Positions 41,259-50,287 are shown, counted from the first letter of the stretch. The stretch is 52,283 nt of DNA from Chloroflexi bacterium UBA6077 (GCA_002436065.1 DIXP01000056.1:1-52283), one strand, 5' to 3'. Numbers and translations are program-made. Notes: generated by a model from the sequence alone, not told the origin.

Positions 41259-43523
41259 ATGAATCTTGCCCAGGTCGTCGACAGCTTCCTCACCTCAGAG
41301 TTTGCGGGCGGGATCACCGCCCACCGTCGTCTGCCGGCTCAGGAGGCCGTCTACGCTCCATTTCCAGAGGGCACCGACCCTCGGCTGGTCTCCGTGCTGC
41401 GAGATCGGGGCATTCAGGCCCTCTACTCCCACCAGGCGGAGGCGCTGGCGCACGTCCAGGCTGGCCGAAATGTGGTGGTCGTCACGCCAACTGCCTCGGG
41501 CAAGACCCTCTGTTACAACGTCCCCGTCCTGGACGCGATCCTGAAGCAGCCGGAGTCCCGCGCCCTCTACCTGTTCCCTACCAAGGCGCTCTCTCAGGAC
41601 CAGATAGCGGAGCTGCACGGGTTGGTGGAAGCGCTGGATGTGGACATCAAGACGTACACCTACGACGGCGACACCCCCGGCAACATCCGGAGGGTCGTCC
41701 GCTCGGCGGGGCACATCGTGGTCACGAATCCGGACATGCTCCACGCCGGCATCCTGCCCCACCACTCGAAGTGGGTGAAGCTGTTCGAGAACCTCCGCTA
41801 CGTAGTCGTCGACGAGCTTCATACCTACCGAGGCGTCTTCGGGAGCCACCTGGGGAATCTGCTCCGCCGTCTCAAGCGGATCTGCCGCCACTACGGCTCC
41901 GACCCCCGGTTCATCTGCTGTTCCGCCACCATCGCCAACCCTCAGGAGCTAGCCGGACGGCTGCTGGAGGAAGAGGTGGAGATGGTGGACCGGAGCGGGG
42001 CGCCCTCCGGCACTCGCGATGTTGTCTTCTACAACCCGCCCGTCATCAACCGCCAGTTGGGCATACGGCGGAGCGCCCTGCTGGAGGCCCGGCGGATCGC
42101 CGAGCGCTTTCTGGTCCCCAACGACGTCCAGACGATCATTTTCGGCCGCAGCCGGCTGTCCGTGGAGGTGCTTCTCACCTACATGAAGGAGGCGACTGCC
42201 CGCTGCAAGCGGCCGGAGTGGGGGGTGCAGGGCTACCGCGGGGGATACCTTCCCAACGAGCGGCGCGCCATCGAGCGGGGGATCAGGGAGGGTCGCATCC
42301 GCACCGTGGTGAGCACCAACGCCCTGGAGCTGGGGATCGACATCGGGGGGCTGGAGGCGAGCGTCCTGGTGGGCTACCCGGGCACCATCGCCAGCAGTTG
42401 GCAGCAGATGGGGCGCGCCGGGCGGCGGCAAGGGCAATCCCTCTCCCTCTTCATCGCCAGCAGCGACCCGCTGGACCAGTACATCGTGGCCCATCCGGAC
42501 TACTTCTTCGAGCGCTCACCGGAGAGCGGGCTGGTGAATCCGGACAACCTGCTGGTGATGATGGACCACCTGAAGTGTGCGGCATTCGAGCTGCCATTCC
42601 GGGACGGCGAGTCGTTTGGCACCGTCGCGGTTGGGGAGATGCTGGAGTATCTGGCCGAGGAGCGGGTCCTCCACCATGCCAGCGACCGATGGTACTGGAT
42701 GTCCGACGCCTTCCCGGCGGAGACGGTGGGGCTGAGAGCGGCGGCTCGGGAGAACTTCGTCATCATCGACGTGACGGAGCCGCAGCCGAGGGTGCTCGGC
42801 GAGGTGGATCGCTTCTCTGCGCCGATGCTGATCCACGAGGAGGCGATCTACCTCCACGGCAGCGGGCAGTATCAGGTGGAGAAGCTGGACTACGAGAGCA
42901 AGAAAGCCTACGTCCGCCACGTGGAGGTGGACTACTACACCGACGCCAGCCTGGCGGTGAATCTGGCCGTCCTGGACGAGTTCGAGCGCTCCGTCGAGGG
43001 CGGCGCTACCCGCTCCCACGGTGAGGTGAACGTGACGGTGTTGGCCACCATGTTCAAGAAGATAAAGTTCGACACCCACGAAAATATCGGCTCAGGCCCC
43101 ATCCATCTCCCAGAGGAGTCGACGCACACCACCTCCTACTGGCTTACCCTGCGCCCCGAGGCCACGCGCGACATGACCAAGGATGCCCTCCAATCGGGCC
43201 TGCTGGGCCTCGCCAACGCCCTTGGGATCGTGGCGACCGTCGCCCTCATGTGCGATCGGCGCGACCTCCGCACGGCCGTCGAGGTCTCATCTCCCCATAC
43301 CGACGCCCCCACCATCTTCCTCTACGAGGCCTACCCTGGCGGCGTCGGCTTCAGCCAGAAGCTGTACAGGATGCACGAGACGCTACTGCAGGAGGCGATT
43401 CGCCTGATAGCCAACTGCGATTGCGAGCAGGGCTGCCCCTCCTGCGTCGGCCCGCTGCTCCAGGTGGGCACCGGGGCGAAGGCGGCGACGAGAAGGGTGC
43501 TGGATGTGCTGTCTCGGCCCTGA
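41259..43523 (+). CDS. mrfA: MrfA (YprA)-type DEAD/DEAH-box helicase with DUF1998 zinc domain
   Basis: A 754-residue superfamily 2 helicase. Walker A VTPTASGKT (residues about 75-83), VVDELHTYRG (about 183-192), motif III CSATIANP, motif VI QQMGRAGRRQG, and a C-terminal DUF1998 part ending in NCDCEQGCPSCVGP, a four-Cys metal site. In Bacillus, MrfA unwinds DNA for the exonuclease MrfB in excision of mitomycin-type and other lesions. The partner gene is just downstream but separated by a transposase insertion. The last codons (LSRP then TGA) lie inside a truncated REP-like sequence (43511-43523), so the insertion appears to have supplied the stop codon. Confidence 0.92.
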   Translation: MNLAQVVDSFLTSEFAGGITAHRRLPAQEAVYAPFPEGTDPRLVSVLRDRGIQALYSHQAEALAHVQAGRNVVVVTPTASGKTLCYNVPVLDAILKQPESRALYLFPTKALSQDQIAELHGLVEALDVDIKTYTYDGDTPGNIRRVVRSAGHIVVTNPDMLHAGILPHHSKWVKLFENLRYVVVDELHTYRGVFGSHLGNLLRRLKRICRHYGSDPRFICCSATIANPQELAGRLLEEEVEMVDRSGAPSGTRDVVFYNPPVINRQLGIRRSALLEARRIAERFLVPNDVQTIIFGRSRLSVEVLLTYMKEATARCKRPEWGVQGYRGGYLPNERRAIERGIREGRIRTVVSTNALELGIDIGGLEASVLVGYPGTIASSWQQMGRAGRRQGQSLSLFIASSDPLDQYIVAHPDYFFERSPESGLVNPDNLLVMMDHLKCAAFELPFRDGESFGTVAVGEMLEYLAEERVLHHASDRWYWMSDAFPAETVGLRAAARENFVIIDVTEPQPRVLGEVDRFSAPMLIHEEAIYLHGSGQYQVEKLDYESKKAYVRHVEVDYYTDASLAVNLAVLDEFERSVEGGATRSHGEVNVTVLATMFKKIKFDTHENIGSGPIHLPEESTHTTSYWLTLRPEATRDMTKDALQSGLLGLANALGIVATVALMCDRRDLRTAVEVSSPHTDAPTIFLYEAYPGGVGFSQKLYRMHETLLQEAIRLIANCDCEQGCPSCVGPLLQVGTGAKAATRRVLDVLSRP

Positions 43524-43552
43524 TGATCGATGCCGAATAGATCCCGTATCCG

Positions 43553-43615
43553 TCTCGGCCTTGAAAGGCCGGGCTAACCACGACCGGAGATTAGCCCGGC
43601 CTTTCAAGGCCGAGA
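43553..43615. repeat. Back-to-back REP-like palindromes (family C)
   Basis: Two copies of the REP unit (right copy begins TTAGCCCGGCC) sit in inverted orientation around 13 bases. Each contains its own hairpin GGCCTT-TC-AAGGCC. The downstream copy at 44101-44127 has GGCCCT-TC-AGGGCC instead, a compensated T-A to C-G change. This is the arrangement expected for REP units served by a Y1 transposase. Confidence 0.75.
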
Positions 43616-43688
43616 ATCGGCGACTAACCAACGCGCGGGTTTCGATCCGTGACGGCGGTACTATTGCCACCTGGAACGAGGTGTAGCT

Positions 43689-44105
43689 TTGCGGAAAGAT
43701 TGGTCGGCCCCGTTTCATTGCGTGTTCTCAACCTATCGTCGCCAAGCCGTGCTGTTGGACGAAATCAAGGATATGGTCGAAGCGCTTGTGCGAGAGATCG
43801 CGGTTGACAAGGGGTACCAGTTGATCGCCTACGCAGTGATGCCTGACCACGTTCATCTCCTGCTAACGCTGCACCGAGGAGACGTACCCAGGGCGATGAA
43901 CATGTTCAAGGGGATCATTTCGCGACGCATCCTGCTGCGATTTCCTGATCTCCGGCTTGATATGCGTAGCAATCACCTCTGGACGGCCGGATACTACGCT
44001 CGGACTGTCGATTCCTCATCCCTGTCTGCTACCATCCGGTACATTTTGGCCCAAGACCACCCGCAGGATGACTTCTGGGTACCCTCTTCATCAATGAGAT
44101 GTTAG
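43689..44105 (+). CDS. tnpA: IS200/IS605-type Y1 HUH transposase
   Basis: A 138-residue single-domain transposase. The HUH metal motif is in AVMPDHVHLLLTL near residue 52 and the nucleophilic Tyr is in WTAGYYARTVDSS near 102; TYRRQAVL near the N-terminus and RYILAQDHPQ at the end are also family-like. It cuts and rejoins single-stranded DNA at palindrome-marked ends. It starts at TTG 43689 with AGGTG upstream. Its stop TAG (44103-44105) lies inside the right-hand palindrome. Length is near that of IS200 TnpA, so it may be intact. Confidence 0.85.
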   Translation: MRKDWSAPFHCVFSTYRRQAVLLDEIKDMVEALVREIAVDKGYQLIAYAVMPDHVHLLLTLHRGDVPRAMNMFKGIISRRILLRFPDLRLDMRSNHLWTAGYYARTVDSSSLSATIRYILAQDHPQDDFWVPSSSMRC

Positions 44106-44142
44106 CCCGGCCCTTCAGGGCCGAGACGGTATTAATGGTACG

Positions 44143-45450
44143 ATGACCGACCTCCGCTCCCGCCTGGCCCGGCTGGGCTACCAACTGAAGACTGCCGCCG
44201 ACATCGAGGCGCCCGCGCGGGAAGCCCCGGAGACTCCCCCTGATGCCTCGCGGGGCCGCTTCGGCTTCTTGCGGGATCGACGGTCCCCACACACGGTGGA
44301 GCGGGTGCTGCCTGGCGAGAAGGTCTCCACTCCCTATGGAGAGTGCTTCCTCGTGGAGCACTCGCATCCAGCGGGGCATCCGCACGGTGCGTATCGGTTG
44401 GACGAGGCGCTGGAGGCGGATCCACAGGTCTTCCCCTGGATGGCCAGGGGACTCGGCGGCGTGGCCTTCGACCTGTCCCAGTGCGTCTTCGTGGATCTGG
44501 AGACGACGGGGTTGGCGGGCGGCACCGGTACCTACGCCTTCCTGGTGGGGATCGGCTATTTCCAGGGGATGCGTTTCGTGGTTCGACAGTACTTCATGGA
44601 GGATTACGACGGCGAGGAGGCGCTCCTCCATGCCCTGGCCGAGGCTCTGGAGCCGTTCCGCGGGGTGGTCAGCTTCAATGGCAAGTCATTCGACCTGCCG
44701 CTCCTGGAGACCCGCTTCCAGATGGCTCGCCGCCCCTTCCCCCTGCGCGACCTGCCCCACCTGGATCTGCTGTTCCCGGCTCGCCGGCTCTGGAAGGATC
44801 GCCTGGAGAGCTGTGCCCTCTCCTCATTAGAGGCGGCGATCCTGGGGGTGGAGCGGGAGGTGGATGTGCCGGGCTGGGCGATCCCCGGCATCTACTTCGA
44901 TTACCTGCGGAGTGGGGATGCCCGACCCCTGGCTCCAGTCTTCGAGCACAACCGGCACGACCTGCTCTCCCTGGCTACCCTGGCCACCCGCCTGGCCCGC
45001 CAGTACGTCGACCCCTTCCACCCGGATGTGGAGGACTGCCGAGACCTGTGCGCCCTGGGCGCTACCTTCGAGGGTTTGGGACTGGCCGATCGGGCAGCTC
45101 TCTGCTACGAGCGTGCGGTGGCGTTGGCCCCGCGGGGCGATCTGCGGGGAAAAGCGATGATGAGGCTAGGTACTCTGTACAAGAGGCTTCGGCAGCGTGA
45201 GGACGCGCTGGAGCTGTGGCGGAAGCTGGTGGGAAGCGGCCACGGCTACACGTTGGCGGCCTATGTGGAGATGGCCAAGCACTACGAGCACGTCGCCAGG
45301 GACTACGGAGAGGCAGCACAGTTGACCATGCGGGCCCTCGCGGCCCTGGAGCTGCGGGCGGTACAGGGGGACCCGTGGCGGGTCGAGCAGCAGCGGCAGG
45401 AGTTGGAGCACAGGCTCGCCCGGCTGAGGCGGAAGATGGGAGCGAGCTAG
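44143..45450 (+). CDS. mrfB: MrfB (YprB)-type exonuclease with TPR-like C-terminus
   Basis: A 435-residue protein with an RNase H-like DEDD exonuclease core at about residues 105-285: FVDLETTGLAGGTGTYAF (first Asp/Glu), VSFNGKSFDLPLLETRF (second Asp) and VFEHNRHDLLSLATLA (His/Asp). The N-terminal 100 residues hold a linker and THE family segment with ERVLPGEKV. The C-terminal 140 residues are helical repeats (GLADRAALCYERAVAL) that resemble TPRs. It is the partner of MrfA in DNA-lesion excision. The REP insertion ends 15 nt before the ATG and no Shine-Dalgarno remains, so its translation may be reduced. Confidence 0.88.
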   Translation: MTDLRSRLARLGYQLKTAADIEAPAREAPETPPDASRGRFGFLRDRRSPHTVERVLPGEKVSTPYGECFLVEHSHPAGHPHGAYRLDEALEADPQVFPWMARGLGGVAFDLSQCVFVDLETTGLAGGTGTYAFLVGIGYFQGMRFVVRQYFMEDYDGEEALLHALAEALEPFRGVVSFNGKSFDLPLLETRFQMARRPFPLRDLPHLDLLFPARRLWKDRLESCALSSLEAAILGVEREVDVPGWAIPGIYFDYLRSGDARPLAPVFEHNRHDLLSLATLATRLARQYVDPFHPDVEDCRDLCALGATFEGLGLADRAALCYERAVALAPRGDLRGKAMMRLGTLYKRLRQREDALELWRKLVGSGHGYTLAAYVEMAKHYEHVARDYGEAAQLTMRALAALELRAVQGDPWRVEQQRQELEHRLARLRRKMGAS

Positions 45451-45506
45451 GGCTGGGAGCAGGGAGACGAAACAGGATGGACAGGATTAGATAGCGAGGA
45501 ATGGAA

Positions 45507-47702
45507 CTACTGTGAGGAGGCGGGGGAGAGCTTGCGCCGGAGGCCGCTGTAGCGTGCGGCGATCTTGTTGTTCTTGATGGCGATGGCAAGGGCCCTCTTG
45601 GTGCCAACGAGGACGACCAGCTTCTTCGCCCGGGTGATGGCTGTGTAGATCAGGTTGCGCTGCAGCAGCAGGTAGTGCTGGGTGACCACCGGGATCACAA
45701 CGGCCGGGTACTCCGCACCCTGGGCCTTGTGGACGGAGATGGCGTATGCGTGGACGAGCTCGTCCAGCTCCGAGAAGTCGTACTCGACCACACGGTCGTC
45801 GTCGAAGACCACCGTGGCCGACTGCTCCTCCGGGTCCAGTGAGACAATCCGGCCGGAGTCACCGTTGAACACCTCCTTCTCATAGTTGTTCCGGATCTGC
45901 ATCACCTTGTCGCCCGCCCGAAACAGTCTGCCGCCGAACCGCTTCTCCGGCTTGCGGGGGTCCGGTGGGTTCAACGCTTCCTGCAGTTGCTCGTTCAGGT
46001 GGGCCACGCCGGCCTTCCCACGGTACATGGGGCTGAGGATCTGGACGTCTCGCAAGGGGTGGAGGCCGAACTTGCGGGGCATGCGCTCGGTGACCATCTT
46101 CAGTATGACCTCGAAGACCCTCTCCGTGTCCTCCTCCTGCACCATGAAGCTCTCGCCGTAGCCCTTGTCGAAGACCGGCATCTCGCCGGAGTTGATCCGG
46201 TGGGCGTTCAGGACGATGCTGCTCTCCTGGGCCTGGCGGAAGATGGTGTCCAGCCGAACGACCGAGACGGCGCCGGAGTCGATGATGTCCCGCAGGACGT
46301 TGCCCGGTCCCACCGAGGGGAGTTGGTCCACATCGCCCACCAGCACCAGGTGAGACTCGGAGCTCACCGCCTTCAGCAGGTGGTTGGTGAGCAGCACGTC
46401 CATCATGGAGGTCTCGTCCACGATCACCAGGTCGGCGGGGAGCGGCTCCTGCTGGTCGTAACGGGCCTCGCGGCTACCTGGCCTCAACTCCAACATTCGG
46501 TGGAGAGTCTTTGCCTCCCGGCCGGTGGCCTCTGAGAGCCGCTTGGCAGCTTTCCCCGTGGGCGCGGCCAGCAGCACCTTGCTGCCCTTTGCCTCGGCGA
46601 GCCGGATGATAGAGCGGACGCAGGTGGTCTTGCCGGTGCCGGGGTTGCCGGTTATCACGGTCACCTTCCGTGTGAGGGCTGAGATCACCGCCTCACGCTG
46701 CCGCTCCGCCAGCTCGACGCCGTCCTTTTCCTTCAGGAAGGCGATGGCCCGTTCGAAGTCCACCTCTTTGAACAGCGACAGCCGGTCCGTTGGGTCGCCG
46801 ACCAACCCCTTGATCCGGCCCGCTACCCCCAGCTCCGCGTAGTGCAGGGGGGGCAAGTAGACTGCCTCGTGGTCGGGCGCTTCTTCCCTCCAGACGGCGT
46901 GCTCCTCGATCAGCTGGTTGATGGCGGCCTCCACACGCTCGGGTGGTGCCTCCAGCATCTCGGCGCTCGCCTGGACAAGCTCCGGGCGGGGCAGGTATGT
47001 GTGGCCGTCGTCCGACGCCTCGGAGAGCCGGTGGAGCACGGCGGCCATGGTGCGCTCGATCGAGTCCTGGGGGATGCCGACGCTGCGGGCGATCTTGTCG
47101 GCGGTGAGGAAGCCGATGCCGAACACCTCCCGTGCCAGCCGGTATGGCTCCTTCTGGACGATGGAGGGGGATGCCTCGCCGTACTGCTTGAATATCCGGA
47201 CGGCCAGGGAGGGGCTGATCTGGAGCGACTGCAGGAAGACCATCACCTCCTGGATCACCTTCTGCTCCTCCCAGGCCCTGGTGATCATCTCCGCCCGCTT
47301 GTAGCCGAGACCCGGCACCTCGCGCAGCCGCTTTGGCTCCTGCTCGATCACCTCTAGCGTCTCCACGCCGAACTGCTCCACGATCCGGCCGGCGGTGACG
47401 GGGCCGATCCCCTTTATCAGACCCGAGCCGAGGTAGCGGCGAATCCCTTCCACGGTGGCGGGCAGCACCACCTGGTAGCGATCCACCTGGAACTGGCGGC
47501 CAAAGCGGGCATGGGTGATCCAGCGGCCCTGCAGCCGCAGCGACTCTCCGACGTTGAGCGAGGGGAGGTTCCCCACGATGGTGACCAGGTCGCGGTCGTC
47601 CGACGGCTGCAGTCTGGCGATGGTGTAGCCGTTCTCTTCGTTGGAGTAGGTTATCCGCTCGACGACGCCCTCAAGCGACAGCAGGTAGGGGACCGTTTCC
47701 AT
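45507..47702 (-). CDS. recD2: RecD2-type ATP-dependent 5'-3' DNA helicase
   Basis: A 731-residue superfamily 1B helicase without RecBC. The N-terminal OB and helix-hairpin-helix part has GVVERITYSNEENGYTIARL and LIKGIGPVTAGRIVEQFG. Helicase motifs: TGNPGTGKTTCVRSII (Walker A, near 355), LPADLVIVDETSMMD (motif II), LVLVGDVDQLPSVGPG (motif III) and AYAISVHKAQGAEYPAV (motif V/VI region). It probably unwinds DNA during repair or recombination. A perfect AAAGGAG ribosome site precedes the ATG. It is transcribed toward, and ends 56 nt from, mrfB. Confidence 0.95.
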   Translation of the reverse strand: METVPYLLSLEGVVERITYSNEENGYTIARLQPSDDRDLVTIVGNLPSLNVGESLRLQGRWITHARFGRQFQVDRYQVVLPATVEGIRRYLGSGLIKGIGPVTAGRIVEQFGVETLEVIEQEPKRLREVPGLGYKRAEMITRAWEEQKVIQEVMVFLQSLQISPSLAVRIFKQYGEASPSIVQKEPYRLAREVFGIGFLTADKIARSVGIPQDSIERTMAAVLHRLSEASDDGHTYLPRPELVQASAEMLEAPPERVEAAINQLIEEHAVWREEAPDHEAVYLPPLHYAELGVAGRIKGLVGDPTDRLSLFKEVDFERAIAFLKEKDGVELAERQREAVISALTRKVTVITGNPGTGKTTCVRSIIRLAEAKGSKVLLAAPTGKAAKRLSEATGREAKTLHRMLELRPGSREARYDQQEPLPADLVIVDETSMMDVLLTNHLLKAVSSESHLVLVGDVDQLPSVGPGNVLRDIIDSGAVSVVRLDTIFRQAQESSIVLNAHRINSGEMPVFDKGYGESFMVQEEDTERVFEVILKMVTERMPRKFGLHPLRDVQILSPMYRGKAGVAHLNEQLQEALNPPDPRKPEKRFGGRLFRAGDKVMQIRNNYEKEVFNGDSGRIVSLDPEEQSATVVFDDDRVVEYDFSELDELVHAYAISVHKAQGAEYPAVVIPVVTQHYLLLQRNLIYTAITRAKKLVVLVGTKRALAIAIKNNKIAARYSGLRRKLSPASSQ

Positions 47703-47789
47703 CGTATCTCCTTTCCGTCGGATTATACCAGTAGGTCGGTATTTGCCGGCGTTAATTGTGTCTATATACTATTCTCAGCGCCGGTATGT

Positions 47790-47844
47790 GGACAGGATGG
47801 ACAGGATGGACAGGATGGACGGACCTGCCCCATCCATCCTGTTT
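47790..47844 (+). repeat. GGACAGGAT tandem repeat with inverted tail
   Basis: Three copies of GGACAGGAT run from 47790 to 47816, followed by GGACGGACC and an inverted CATCCATCCTGTTT (47831-47844). A related word, AACAGGATGGACAGGATT, is at 45471-45488 after mrfB. These resemble the AATCCTGTCCATCCTGT-type repeats that appear in many environmental genomes. The copy here is in the gap between recD2 and thrB (47703-47985), which otherwise shows nothing. Confidence 0.65.
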
Positions 47845-47985
47845 CTGCCTTCTTCGTCACGTCACCGCGTCTCCGTGTCGTTGAACCTGGCTCTCCGCCT
47901 CGACTTGCCCTCAATCAGCCTCTGCGCTATCATTTGCCGCGCGTCTCTTGCCACCTTATTATCGCTTGCGGAGCTATACCTCACC

Positions 47986-48894
47986 ATGCCCAGGCGAGTT
48001 ACCGTTCGAGTGCCGGCTACCAGCGCCAACCTTGGCCCCGGGTTCGACTCCATAGGGATCGCACTGGACCTGCACAACACCGTTTCTATCGAGGCCAGCG
48101 ACGAGTTCGGCGTGACGCTCTCTGGCGAGGGCGAGGACGTGCTCTCCCAGGGCCAGGACAACCTGGTCTACCAGGGGGTGCTGGCCGTGTACGAGAAGCT
48201 GGAGAAGCGAGTCCCGCCCCTCAAGCTCTCCTGCATGAACTGGGTGCCGTTGGCCAGGGGGTTGGGCAGCAGCAGTGCGGCCCTGGTAGCCGGCCTCGTG
48301 GCCGGCAACGAACTGCTGGGCCATCCCCTATCCAGCCAGATGCTGCTCCAGATCGCCACTAAGATGGAGGGCCACCCCGACAACGTCACCCCGGCCCTCT
48401 TTGGCGGACTCCAGGTCGCGGTAATGAACGACGGCATCGTAGAGCGAATCAGCGTGCCCTTGGCTGCCGACCTGGGCATCGTCGTCTTCGTGCCTGACTT
48501 CCCGATGATGACGGCCGAGGCCCGAGATGTGCTGCCGGCGCGGGTCTCACGGGCGGATGCTGTTTTCAATATCAGTCGAGCCTCGATGCTGCTGGCGGCC
48601 ATGGCCACCGGCTCCATCGGCCACCTGCGGGTGGCCATGGAGGACGCCCTGCATCAGCCTTACCGCCGAAAGCTGTTCCCGGCTATGGAGGATATCATCG
48701 AGGCGGCCGTGACGGCCGGTGCCGCCGGCTCCGCCCTCAGCGGTTCGGGGTCCAGCATCCTGGCCTTTGTGCTGGGCGGGGAGGAGCGGGTCGCCGAGGC
48801 GATGATGAGGACAGGCGCTCGATCGGGGGTAGATGGGAGGACCATCATCACGAGGGTCTGCTACTCCGGGGCTCAGATCACCGAAAGAGGATAG
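47986..48894 (+). CDS. thrB: Homoserine kinase
   Basis: A 302-residue GHMP kinase that phosphorylates homoserine in threonine synthesis. Motif 1 VPATSANLGPGFDSIGIAL at the N-terminus, the ATP-binding PLARGLGSSSAALVAGLVAG at about 88-107, EGHPDNVTPALFGGLQVAV near 130 and the C-terminal GAAGSALSGSGSSILAF. ATG 47986 gives MPRRVTVRVPATSANLG, the standard start; the frame is open further upstream but there encodes repeat sequence. lysC follows after 7 nt, so the two aspartate-family genes are probably co-transcribed. Confidence 0.96.
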   Translation: MPRRVTVRVPATSANLGPGFDSIGIALDLHNTVSIEASDEFGVTLSGEGEDVLSQGQDNLVYQGVLAVYEKLEKRVPPLKLSCMNWVPLARGLGSSSAALVAGLVAGNELLGHPLSSQMLLQIATKMEGHPDNVTPALFGGLQVAVMNDGIVERISVPLAADLGIVVFVPDFPMMTAEARDVLPARVSRADAVFNISRASMLLAAMATGSIGHLRVAMEDALHQPYRRKLFPAMEDIIEAAVTAGAAGSALSGSGSSILAFVLGGEERVAEAMMRTGARSGVDGRTIITRVCYSGAQITERG

Positions 48895-48901
48895 AAAGGC
48901 A

Positions 48902-50119
48902 ATGGCACTTATCGTCCAGAAGTATGGAGGGTCTTCGGTAGCCACAGCGGAGAGGATCCTAGCCGTTGCTAAACGGATAGTCGACGCGAAGATGGGGGGA
49001 GACAGCCTGGTTGTGGTCGTCTCGGCCATGGGTAAGACCACGGACGAGCTGATCCGGCTAGCCCACCAGGTCTCCCAGGAGCCGGACGAGCGGGAGATGG
49101 ACCTGCTGATGTCCACGGGAGAGACCGTCTCCGCTACCCTGATGGCCATGGCGTTGCGCTCCATGGGACACGGGGCGATATCTCTCACCGCAGGCCAGGC
49201 GGGCATCCACACCGACGCCCTCTATGGCCGGGCCCGAATCCAGGCGGTGGACTCCGAGAGGCTGCGGCGAGAGCTAGACGCCGGCAAGGTCGTGATAGTC
49301 ACCGGGTTCCAGGGGGTCACCGACCAGTTCGACATAACGACCCTGGGACGGGGTGGATCGGACACGACGGCGGTAGCGCTGGCGGTGGCCTTGAAGGCCG
49401 ACCGCTGTGACATCTACACCGACGTGGATGGCGTATACACGACCGACCCGCGGATTGTGTCGCAGGCCCGCAAGCTGGAGGAGATCTCCTACGAGGAGAT
49501 GCTGGAGATGGCCCAATTGGGCTCGAAGGTGATGCACCCCAGGTCGGTGGAGCTGGGAGAGGCGTTCGGTATGCCCATAATGGTGCGCTCCAGCTTCAAC
49601 GACGAGATGGGCACTCTCATACACGAGGTTGGTGGAATGGAAACCAGAAATCGGGTGCGTGGCATAGCTCACGACCTCAACGTCGGGAAGATCACCGTGG
49701 CCGGCGTTCCTGATCGCCCCGGGCTGGCTGCCTCGGTCTTCGAGCCTTTGGCACAGGCGGGCGTCAGCGTGGACGTCATCGTCCAGAACGTCAGCGTGGA
49801 GGGGGCTACCGATCTCTCCTTCACGGTGGGGCGGACCGACCTGGCCAAGGCGCTGCGGATCATCGAGCCGCTGGCCAACCAGATAGGGGCTCAACTCGTG
49901 ACCAGCACCGATAATCTTGGCAAGGTGTCCGTTGTAGGCGCAGGGATCCAGAGCGCGCCGGGCATCGCATCGGCCATGTTCCGGACGCTGTTCGACGCCG
50001 GCATCAACATAGAGATGATCACCACCTCGGAGATCCGCATCACCTGTTGTGTCGATCGAGAGAGGGTGTTGGAGGCGGTGCAGAAGCTGCACGAGGCCTT
50101 CGAGCTGGACAAGGCGTAG
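48902..50119 (+). CDS. lysC: Aspartate kinase with two ACT domains
   Basis: A 405-residue enzyme making aspartyl phosphate, the first step to Lys, Met and Thr. N-terminal kinase: IVQKYGGSSVATAERI, VVSAMGKTTDELI, MSTGETVSATLMA and TLGRGGSDTTAVALAVAL. The C-terminal ~150 residues contain two ACT domains (VAGVPDRPGLAASVFEPLA, IQSAPGIASAMFRTL) that usually bind Lys and/or Thr for feedback inhibition. It starts 7 nt after thrB and overlaps no other gene. Confidence 0.97.
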   Translation: MALIVQKYGGSSVATAERILAVAKRIVDAKMGGDSLVVVVSAMGKTTDELIRLAHQVSQEPDEREMDLLMSTGETVSATLMAMALRSMGHGAISLTAGQAGIHTDALYGRARIQAVDSERLRRELDAGKVVIVTGFQGVTDQFDITTLGRGGSDTTAVALAVALKADRCDIYTDVDGVYTTDPRIVSQARKLEEISYEEMLEMAQLGSKVMHPRSVELGEAFGMPIMVRSSFNDEMGTLIHEVGGMETRNRVRGIAHDLNVGKITVAGVPDRPGLAASVFEPLAQAGVSVDVIVQNVSVEGATDLSFTVGRTDLAKALRIIEPLANQIGAQLVTSTDNLGKVSVVGAGIQSAPGIASAMFRTLFDAGINIEMITTSEIRITCCVDRERVLEAVQKLHEAFELDKA

Positions 50120-50132
50120 CGCGCGTTCCTAA

Positions 50133-50247
50133 CGTAGGGCAGGGGTTTATCCCCTGCCGCCCGGCGGTGGTGGGCAACGCGGTAGGGGATGGGCGACCTC
50201 GCGCGTCCATGTCCCGTGGGCGGAAGGGGACGAGCCCCTTCCCTACG
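50133..50247. repeat. Two family B 29-nt hairpin repeats in inverted orientation
   Basis: Plus-strand copy 50133-50161 (begins CGTAGGGCAGGGG) and minus-strand copy 50219-50247 (begins CGTAGGGAAGGGG) share ends and length. The stem pair C-G in the first is A-T in the second, and the loops differ (TTTAT, CTCGT). A degenerate third copy is at 14378-14406. The pair fills the gap after lysC and could also act as a bidirectional terminator between converging genes. Confidence 0.7.
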
Positions 50248-50287
50248 GTACTCCGGGGAATTGCGGAACGACCCCCTCAGTTGCCAG

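Larger units (their letters stand above)
43553..44127 (+). mobile_element. IS200-like element with REP-type palindromic ends
   Basis: A Y1 transposase gene is flanked on the left by a perfect 25-bp inverted pair (43553-43577 and 43591-43615) and on the right by a single related palindrome (44101-44127). The right end, read on the minus strand, begins GTCTCGGCCCTGA, identical to 43511-43523 at the end of mrfA, so the true left boundary may be 43511. IS200/IS605 elements mobilise single strands and recognise such subterminal hairpins. No tnpB is present. Confidence 0.7.

Noticed and set aside
43553..43615. Simple terminator of mrfA
   Set aside because: The inverted pair recurs as a related palindrome at the far end of the transposase gene, so it fits REP/IS ends better, though it could also terminate.
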